Shown here: one piece after another, positions 58,561 through 64,000 of the stretch
Position numbering within the stretch: position 1 is the stretch's first letter
How the letters are laid out: every line of letters starts with the position of its first letter
Notes under the pieces: generated by a model
Databases searched by the model: none
What the model saw: only the letters and a program-made list of their open reading frames with translations
What the model was told of the DNA's origin: nothing
Made by a program: the position numbers and the translations under genes
Assembly: GCA_035649275.1 (NCBI GenBank)
Contig: DASRJW010000150.1
Span: 1-64,000 of the forward strand
Origin: Candidatus Krumholzibacteriia bacterium
Lineage (GTDB): Bacteria > Krumholzibacteriota > Krumholzibacteriia > G020349025
Direction of reading: 5' to 3'
Length of the DNA: 64,000 nt

Positions 58561-59778
58561 ATGCAGCGGTCGCGTCGCCGCCCGGCCGCTCGCCTCGCCC
58601 GCATCGCGCTGGCGCTCTTCGCCGCTGCCGGTCTCGTCCTCGCTGCCGCGAGTGGTTGCGCTCTCCGCCACACCTGGGTCGCTCCGGGAGCCCTGTCGGT
58701 CACCCCCGCGCCGGTCGACTCCGTCGATTGCACCCTTCTTTTCGTCGGCGATGCGGGCAAGCCGGAGCTCGCGGCGCCCGAGCCGGTGCTCGAGGCGCTC
58801 TGCGCCGAGGCTTCCCGCGCTCCGGCGCGCACCCTCGTCGTCTTCCTCGGCGACAACGTCTACCCCGACGGTCTCCCCGCTGCAGGTGCCGCCGACCGCC
58901 CGCGGGCCGAAGCCGTGCTGCGCCGGCAGGCGGACGTCGTGCGCCGGAGCGGCGCCCGCGGTCTCTTCGTGCCGGGGAACCACGACTACCATCTGGATGG
59001 CCGCGAGGGTGTGCAGCGCCAGGCGGCGTACATCGCCTCCCTCGGCGTGCCCGGTCTCGAGTACCGGCCCGCGGGCGATTGCCCCGGGCCGGAAAGCTTC
59101 GACCTCGGCAGGCGCTTGCGCCTCGTCGTCTTCGACAGCACCTGGTGGATCCAGGACGAGTTCGCCACCCCGGCCGCTCCGGACTGCAAGAGCGGCACCG
59201 AGGCGAGCTTCGTCGCCGCCCTCGACAGCGTGCTCGCCGATGCGGGCGAGAGAACCGTGGTCGTCGCCACTCATTATCCGGTGGCCTCGCACGGCTGGCA
59301 CGGCGGCTTCTTCACCTGGCAAGATCACCTCTTCCCGCTCACCCGTGCGGTGAGCTGGCTCTGGTTACCGCTGCCGGGCCTCGGCTCCCTCTATCCCCTC
59401 TATCGCCAGTCCGGCGGCGTGCGGCAGGACCTCTCGAACTCGCACTATCAGCACATGCTGGCGCAGCTGGAGCAGGCGTTCGTCAAGCGTCCGCCCCTCG
59501 CCTTCGCCGCCGGCCACGACCACAATCTGCAAGTGCTCACCGGCCAGCGCGGCGTGCGCTATGCCCTGGTGAGCGGTGCGGGCTCGATCGCCAGGCCCGA
59601 CCCGGTGTCGTATGGCGACGACACGATCTGCGCCTCGCCGCACCCCGGCTTCATGCGCCTCGATCTGCTGCACGATGGCCGCGCCCGGCTCGAAGTGGTG
59701 GAGGTCGGCGAGGGCGGCAGCGTGTCGCGTCCCTGGTCGGGTTGGCTCGGCGCCCAGGCGCCGGCCAAGGTCCCCTGA
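58561..59778 (+). CDS. Metallophosphoesterase lipoprotein
   Basis: A 405-residue calcineurin-like phosphoesterase. The ATG at 58561 has GGAGG 5 bases upstream and opens a lipoprotein signal ending AAASGC. Dinuclear metal-site motifs are LLFVGDAGKPE, LVVFLGDNVYPDGL, FVPGNHDYH, VVVATHYPVAS and AAGHDHNLQVL. The insert VSWLWLPLPGLGSLYP after the His motif is hydrophobic and may contact the membrane. It could act on a phosphomonoester or diester outside the cytoplasm. It starts 49 bases after the twin-zinc-module gene. Substrate is unknown. Confidence 0.9.
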   Translation: MQRSRRRPAARLARIALALFAAAGLVLAAASGCALRHTWVAPGALSVTPAPVDSVDCTLLFVGDAGKPELAAPEPVLEALCAEASRAPARTLVVFLGDNVYPDGLPAAGAADRPRAEAVLRRQADVVRRSGARGLFVPGNHDYHLDGREGVQRQAAYIASLGVPGLEYRPAGDCPGPESFDLGRRLRLVVFDSTWWIQDEFATPAAPDCKSGTEASFVAALDSVLADAGERTVVVATHYPVASHGWHGGFFTWQDHLFPLTRAVSWLWLPLPGLGSLYPLYRQSGGVRQDLSNSHYQHMLAQLEQAFVKRPPLAFAAGHDHNLQVLTGQRGVRYALVSGAGSIARPDPVSYGDDTICASPHPGFMRLDLLHDGRARLEVVEVGEGGSVSRPWSGWLGAQAPAKVP

Positions 59779-59879
59779 GTCGCGAGGCCCGCGGGCGCTT
59801 CTGGCTCCCTCAAACCAAGCTCGGTTGCTCTGGCGCGCCGCCGCTTCTACACTGGGGGAGTCGCATTCGGGAGGCCGCG

Positions 59880-61223
59880 ATGGCCGATCTCAGCATCCAG
59901 TTTGCCGGTGTCCGTGCACCCAATCCGTTCTGGCTCGCCTCCGGGCCGCCGACCAATTCCGGCGACCAGGTGAAGCGCGCCTTCGACCTCGGCTGGGGCG
60001 GCGCGGTGTGGAAGACGGTGGGCGAGCCCATCGTCAACGTCTGCTCGCGGTACTCCTCAGTCGACTATGGCAGCGAGCGCATCATGGGGTTCAACAACAT
60101 CGAGCTCATCAGCGATCGCCCCATCGCCGACAACCTGCGCGAGATCGCCGAGGTGAAGCGCCAGTACCCGCGGCACGCCCTGGTGGTCTCCCTCATGGTC
60201 GAATCGACCCGCGAGGCCTGGCACGACATCGTCCGGCGCACCGAGGACGCCGGCGCCGACGCTCTGGAGCTCAACTTCGGCTGTCCCCATGGCATGAGCG
60301 AGCGCGGCATGGGCTCCGCCGTGGGACAGGTGCCGGAGTACACCTGCCGGATCGTGGAGTGGGTGAAGGAGGTGGCGCGGACTCCGGTGATCGTGAAGCT
60401 CACCCCCAACGTCGCCGATGTGCGCTATCCGGGCCGCGCCGCGGTGCAGGGCGGCGCCGACGCGCTCTCCCTCATCAACACCATCAACAGCATCACCAGC
60501 ATCGACCTGGACGATTTCACCCCGCGCCCGAAAGTGCGCGGCCGCTCCAGCCACGGCGGCTACTGCGGCCCGGCGGTGAAACCCATCGCCCTCAACATGG
60601 TGGCGCAGATCGCCGGCGACCCGGCTTGCGCCGTGCCGATTTCCGGCATCGGCGGCATCTCCACCTGGCGCGACGCGGCGGAGTTCATCGCCCTCGGCTG
60701 CACCTCGGTGCAGGTGTGCACCTCGGTGATGCACTATGGCTTCCGCCTCGTGGAAGACATGGTCGACGGCCTCTCGCAGTGGATGGACGATCACGGCTTC
60801 GCCCGCATCGAGGACTTCCGCGGCCGCGCCATCCCCAGCGTGCGCGACTGGGGCGATCTCGATCTGCACTACAAGATCGTGGCGCGCATCGACCCGAAGA
60901 CCTGCATCGGCTGCCAGCTCTGCTACGTCGCCTGCCAGGACACGGCGCACCAGTGCATCTACGTGGGCAACGGCGAGCAGCCCGCGGTGCCCGTGCCTTT
61001 CCAGGTGCGCGGTGAACCGGTGACGCATCTCGTCACCGGGCACGGGGTGCTGGGAGAGGCCGAGCGCGAGCGGCGGGTTCCCTGGGTGAAGGAAGACGAC
61101 TGCGTCGGCTGCAACCTCTGCATGCTCGTCTGTCCGGTGCCGAACTGCATCACCATGGTCGAGTTGGACACCGGCCTGCCGCCCCAGACCTGGAACGAGC
61201 GCCAGGCGAGCCGCCCGTTGTGA
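59880..61223 (+). CDS. preA: PreA-like dihydropyrimidine dehydrogenase subunit
   Basis: A 447-residue FMN/Fe-S enzyme that reduces uracil or thymine. The ATG at 59880 has GGGAGG 5 bases upstream. The dihydroorotate-dehydrogenase-like barrel (1 to about 330) shows NPFWLASGPPTNSGDQV, WKTVGEPIVNV, LELNFGCPHGMSERGMG, VIVKLTPNVAD, LSLINTINSI and SGIGGISTWRDAAEF. The C terminus has two 4Fe-4S sites, CIGCQLCYVACQD and CVGCNLCMLVCPVPNC, that accept electrons from the PreT subunit. In E. coli preT and preA are adjacent; here a PreT-like gene lies about 23 kb upstream. A cupin gene overlaps its stop. Confidence 0.93.
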   Translation: MADLSIQFAGVRAPNPFWLASGPPTNSGDQVKRAFDLGWGGAVWKTVGEPIVNVCSRYSSVDYGSERIMGFNNIELISDRPIADNLREIAEVKRQYPRHALVVSLMVESTREAWHDIVRRTEDAGADALELNFGCPHGMSERGMGSAVGQVPEYTCRIVEWVKEVARTPVIVKLTPNVADVRYPGRAAVQGGADALSLINTINSITSIDLDDFTPRPKVRGRSSHGGYCGPAVKPIALNMVAQIAGDPACAVPISGIGGISTWRDAAEFIALGCTSVQVCTSVMHYGFRLVEDMVDGLSQWMDDHGFARIEDFRGRAIPSVRDWGDLDLHYKIVARIDPKTCIGCQLCYVACQDTAHQCIYVGNGEQPAVPVPFQVRGEPVTHLVTGHGVLGEAERERRVPWVKEDDCVGCNLCMLVCPVPNCITMVELDTGLPPQTWNERQASRPL

Positions 61224-61567
61224 GTGCACCGAAGCTGCAGCCGGAGATCGTGGACACCGACCGCCGCGACTGGCGTCCGTTCGCCGACGCACCGGGAGTG
61301 CACTACAAAGTGCTGCGGCATCATCCCGGCAGGCGCGGCATCACCTTGCTGCTGCAGTTCGACGCCGGCGCCGCCTACCCGGCGCACCGTCATCCCGAGG
61401 GCGAGGAGTACTTCGTCTTGCAAGGAACGGTGCAGGACGGCGGCCGCAGTTACGGCGCCCACACCTACGTCTATCACGCTCCCGGCTCGGCACATCGACC
61501 GGCGAGCGCCACCGGCTGCACGCTTCTCGTCACGCTGCCTGCCGCGATCGAGCGCCTCGAGGATTGA
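61220..61567 (+). CDS. Cupin-fold protein, ChrR-like
   Basis: A 115-residue single cupin. The GTG at 61220 overlaps the preA stop as GTGA. Metal-binding residues lie in YPAHRHPEGEEYFVLQGTV (HxH, Glu) and YVYHAPGSAHRP (His). The fold resembles the C-terminal cupin of ChrR anti-sigma factors, but the N-terminal zinc-binding part is absent. Coupling to preA suggests a role in the same pathway or stability of a labile intermediate, which is inference. Confidence 0.82.
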   Translation: MSAPKLQPEIVDTDRRDWRPFADAPGVHYKVLRHHPGRRGITLLLQFDAGAAYPAHRHPEGEEYFVLQGTVQDGGRSYGAHTYVYHAPGSAHRPASATGCTLLVTLPAAIERLED

Positions 61568-61604
61568 GGTTCTCGCCGCCAGTGGGTGGCGACGGCAGCG
61601 AGAC

Positions 61605-62504
61605 CTACCGGACGTAACCGGCGCGCGCTGCTGCTTCGACGGCCGCGGTCACGGCAGCCTGCATCGTGGCCGGCAAGGGTTCGAGCGGCCGGCGCGGTTC
61701 GCCGCAGTCGAGGCCGCGCTGCCGCAAACCGCACTTCACCCCGGCGATGCCCCGGCCGCGCCAGGCGGTGACGAGAGCGGTCAGCACCGCTTGAGCCCGT
61801 TCCGCTTCCGAGCGCTGCCCGGCCCGCTGCGCCTCGTACACCGCCACCCCGGCTTCCGGGAGCACGTGCGCCACCGCCAGGATCCCGCCGCAGGCGCCAG
61901 CATCGAGGGCCGGAAGCAAGCCGCCGCCGTGCCCGGTGAAACCCAGCGTCTCGGCCCGTTGCAGCGTCGCTGCCAGGGGCCCACCTTCCACGGCGCTGTC
62001 CTTGAAGCCCCAGATGTTCGGATGCTGCAGCAAGCGGCCGAGGAGATCGGCGTCGAGGTCGAGCTCGGTCACCTGCGGCAGGTGATAGACGAAGAGCGGC
62101 AGCGGTGCGGTGGCGGCGATCTCGTGGTAGAAACCGACGAGCGCCTCCGGTCCGAGCTGCTTGCGATAGTAGAACGGCGTGAGCACGAGCGCCCCATCGG
62201 CGCCACTTTGCGCTGCCGCTTCGATGGCCCGCAGCGTGCTGCGCGCCGAAGGCCGGCCGCAGCCGGCCAGCACCGGAACGCGCCCAGCGACGCTCGCGAC
62301 CACGGCGCGCAAGACCACGGCCGCCTCGTCCTCGCCGAGGTGCGGCGCCTCGCCGGTGGTCCCGAGCGCCAGAAAGCCGCGGATCCCCCGCGCCAGCAAC
62401 CAATGCACCAAGGTGTCGAGACGCTCCAGATCGGGAGCATCGTCACGAAACGGCGTCACCAGAGGCACCCAGATGCCGCTGCAGCTTTCCCGTGCCAAGC
62501 CCAT
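61605..62504 (-). CDS. DapA/NanA-family class I aldolase
   Basis: A 299-residue member of the dihydrodipicolinate synthase / N-acetylneuraminate lyase family. The ATG at 62504 has AGGAGG 5 bases upstream. Conserved features are WVPLVTPFRDD, FLALGTTGEAPHL (substrate-binding GTTGE), FVYHLPQV (proton-transfer Tyr) and WGFKDSAV (Schiff-base Lys). The order matches DapA, but many family members have other substrates (such as 2-keto-3-deoxy sugars). No lysine-biosynthesis neighbour supports dapA, so no symbol is given. It is divergent from trmH. Confidence 0.88.
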   Translation of the reverse strand: MGLARESCSGIWVPLVTPFRDDAPDLERLDTLVHWLLARGIRGFLALGTTGEAPHLGEDEAAVVLRAVVASVAGRVPVLAGCGRPSARSTLRAIEAAAQSGADGALVLTPFYYRKQLGPEALVGFYHEIAATAPLPLFVYHLPQVTELDLDADLLGRLLQHPNIWGFKDSAVEGGPLAATLQRAETLGFTGHGGGLLPALDAGACGGILAVAHVLPEAGVAVYEAQRAGQRSEAERAQAVLTALVTAWRGRGIAGVKCGLRQRGLDCGEPRRPLEPLPATMQAAVTAAVEAAARAGYVR

Positions 62505-62560
62505 CGCACCCTCCTCGACGACCGCAATTCCCGCCGCAGCGGCGTCGTGTAGACTGCAGG

Positions 62561-62617
62561 ATGAACGCAAGCGGCCCTACCGTGCAACCGGCACGAGCGC
62601 CCAGGGAGACGCCGTGA
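62561..62617 (+). CDS. Possible 18-codon leader ORF coupled to trmH
   Basis: An ATG at 62561 opens an 18-codon frame (MNASGPTVQPARAPRETP) whose TGA overlaps the trmH GTG as GTGA. A GCAGG lies just upstream. It could be a leader peptide that couples to trmH, or a chance frame. Confidence 0.25.
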   Translation: MNASGPTVQPARAPRETP

Positions 62618-63300
62618 CCACGAATGTGTCGCCGCGACGGCTCGTCCGTGCCGAGGCGGTCCTCGCCGCGCGCCGGCGCCGACTCACGCTGGTCCTGGAG
62701 GACGCCCTCGACCGCCACAACGTGAGCGCCGTGCTGCGCACCTGCGAAGCCTTCGGCATCCAGGACGTACACCTGGTCGGGGGCGATGTGGCGAGCGGAG
62801 AGATCAACCCGGCGGTCGCGAGCGGCGCCGAACGCTGGTTGACGCTGCAACGACACGACAGCGCCGCGTGCGCCATCGTGGCGCTCCGTGCCCAGGGCTA
62901 TCGCCTCTACGTCAGCCACCTGAGCCCCGAGTCGCTGCCGCTCGCCGCCCTGCCGCGCGACGAACGCGCCGCCTACGTCTTCGGCAACGAGCAATCCGGC
63001 GTCTCCCAGGAATGGCTCGACGTCGCCGACGCCCGCTTCGTCATCCCGACCTCGGGATTCACCGGGAGCCTGAATCTGTCGGTGGCCGCGGCGCTCGTCG
63101 TCTACGATCGGCTCCTCCTGCACCGCACCGTCGCCGAGGCACCCGGCGACCTCGACGCCGCCGAGAAGGCGGAGCTGCGCGCCGCTTGGTACGACACGCT
63201 CGCCCACGGGAGTGCCGTGCTCGAGCGCGCCCATCGCTCCCGCCTGGACGATCCACCGGCGCCATCTCCCGTCTTCCCCGTAGATCGCCACAAGACCTGA
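62614..63300 (+). CDS. trmH: tRNA (guanosine(18)-2'-O)-methyltransferase
   Basis: A 228-residue SpoU-family enzyme that 2'-O-methylates G18 of tRNA with SAM. The GTG at 62614 has GGGAG 5 bases upstream. SPOUT motif 1 contains LDRHNVSAVLRTCEAFGI, motif 2 YVFGNEQSGVSQEWL, motif 3 IPTSGFTGSLNLSVAAALVVYD. The C-terminal extension (about 165-228) is TrmH-like and binds tRNA. The MATE gene follows after 28 bases. Confidence 0.92.
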   Translation: MTTNVSPRRLVRAEAVLAARRRRLTLVLEDALDRHNVSAVLRTCEAFGIQDVHLVGGDVASGEINPAVASGAERWLTLQRHDSAACAIVALRAQGYRLYVSHLSPESLPLAALPRDERAAYVFGNEQSGVSQEWLDVADARFVIPTSGFTGSLNLSVAAALVVYDRLLLHRTVAEAPGDLDAAEKAELRAAWYDTLAHGSAVLERAHRSRLDDPPAPSPVFPVDRHKT

Positions 63301-63328
63301 GAGCCCCGACACCAGCACGAAAGTACCC

Positions 63329-64000
63329 ATGTTCCGTCGAGAACTCCGCGACACGCTGCACCTCGCCATCCCGGTGGTGCTGACCCAAGTCGGCAGCGTC
63401 GCCATGGGCATCGTGGACACCATCATGGTGGGGAGGCTGGGGCCCGAACCTCTCTCCGCCGTCGCTCTCGGCAACGCCCTCACCTTCACCATCCTCATCG
63501 TCTGCCTGGGCACGCTCTCCGCCCTGGACCCGCTGGTGGCGCAAGCCTATGGCGCCGGGCGCTTCACCGAGTGTGGCCGCGTCATGCACCATGGCGCCTT
63601 CCTCGCCGTGGTCCTGGCGCTGCCGGCGCTCCTCCTCATCGCCTGCGCCCGGCCCATGCTCCGGCTTCTCGGCCAGAGTCCGGAGCTGGTGGACGCCGCG
63701 AGCCACTACGCCTACGCCATCGCTCCGGGAGTCCTCCCCTTCCTCCTCTTCACCGTGCTGCGCCAGTTCATGCAAGGTCTCTCCCGCGCCCGGCCGGCGC
63801 TCTTCGTCATGATCTTCGCCAACCTGCTCAACGTCTTCGGCAACTGGGTGCTCGTCTACGGCAACCTCGGCGCGCCCGCCCTGGGAGCCACCGGCTCCGC
63901 TTGGTCCACCACCATCGCGCGCTCGGCGATGTTCCTCTTGCTCGCCGGTTGGGTCTTCAGCCGCCGGCATCTCAGGCCTTACCTCACCCACCTGCCGCCG
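63329..64000 (+). CDS. MATE-family efflux transporter (partial)
   Basis: The first 224 codons of a MATE/NorM-type multidrug antiporter, which runs off the right edge. The ATG at 63329 is followed by LAIPVVLTQVGSVAMGIVDT, IMVGRLGPEPLSAVALGNAL and GTLSALDPLVAQAYGAGR, the classical N-terminal MATE signature. Six hydrophobic helices are visible, which is the first half of the 12-helix fold. Drug/H+ or Na+ exchange is by family. It may be co-transcribed with trmH. Confidence 0.9.
   Translation, partial: MFRRELRDTLHLAIPVVLTQVGSVAMGIVDTIMVGRLGPEPLSAVALGNALTFTILIVCLGTLSALDPLVAQAYGAGRFTECGRVMHHGAFLAVVLALPALLLIACARPMLRLLGQSPELVDAASHYAYAIAPGVLPFLLFTVLRQFMQGLSRARPALFVMIFANLLNVFGNWVLVYGNLGAPALGATGSAWSTTIARSAMFLLLAGWVFSRRHLRPYLTHLPP

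Overview
The window is a gene-dense, strongly GC-rich bacterial chromosome segment with no phage, insertion sequence, CRISPR array, rRNA or tRNA that I can recognise. Three exported proteins end in the same FlgD-like/type IX-type sorting domain (a conserved arrangement of WD, G and SGVYF motifs near the C terminus), at 3378-10838, 25181-25877 (broken) and 52565-55303. Together with single-chain SdhC, SdhCAB gene order, NrfHA and MASE1/NarL-type kinases this suggests a member of the FCB-related soil or sediment lineages (for example Candidatus Eisenbacteria, Krumholzibacteriota, Latescibacterota or Gemmatimonadota). That placement is an inference from gene content, not from a marker gene.

Layout. 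208-2933 (-): a membrane-anchored PI-PLC X-domain protein translationally coupled to a DUF4136 lipoprotein. 3378-10838 (+): a 2,486-residue secreted subtilisin with four large tandem modules. 10963-12567 (+): DUF2905 protein and a nucleotide-sugar dehydrogenase. 12552-15463 (-): uridine phosphorylase, then thyA-folA and merR-erpA. 15986-20713: a NarL-type kinase/regulator pair divergent from an orphan MASE1-PAS kinase. 20723-25077: HAD hydrolase, prolyl oligopeptidase, NDH-2. 25181-25877: a beta-propeller gene reduced by internal deletion. 25916-31971: an aminoacyl-phosphatidylglycerol cluster (two receiver proteins, lysyltransferase, flippase-like protein, reeler-like secreted protein) divergent from an AcvB/VirJ-type hydrolase. 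31984-34874 (-): a sigma54-type two-component pair, divergent from a small peptidoglycan-binding protein. 35947-38804: PreT-like reductase and a GT39/83 glycosyltransferase. 38923-42349: sdhCAB. 42359-46137: DUF72, GNAT, a Cys-rich secreted protein, a membrane spermidine-synthase-like protein. 46215-47909: a lipoprotein and a trypsin-like protease that share a domain. 48266-50207: nrfHA. 50331-56740: a secreted protein, HMG-CoA lyase-like enzyme, a propeller/di-heme exported protein, HtrA. 57375-64000: a twin-zinc-module regulator candidate, a metallophosphoesterase lipoprotein, PreA, cupin, DapA-family aldolase, TrmH and the start of a MATE transporter.

How the genes work together. The clearest multi-gene logic is membrane-lipid charge control at 25916-31971: synthesis (27594), probable translocation (26554), hydrolysis (acvB-like, 30466) and two stand-alone receiver domains that could gate it. 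Respiration is covered by NDH-2, SdhCAB and NrfHA. Pyrimidine metabolism is scattered: udp, thyA/folA, and preT and preA about 23 kb apart.

Regulatory layer. By eye I see a recurring GCTATNAT motif in promoter positions, and three minus-strand hairpins that share the tail TCGCTTT(T)CG instead of a long U-run. Start codons were moved from the longest ORF wherever a Shine-Dalgarno sequence or family length argued for it.
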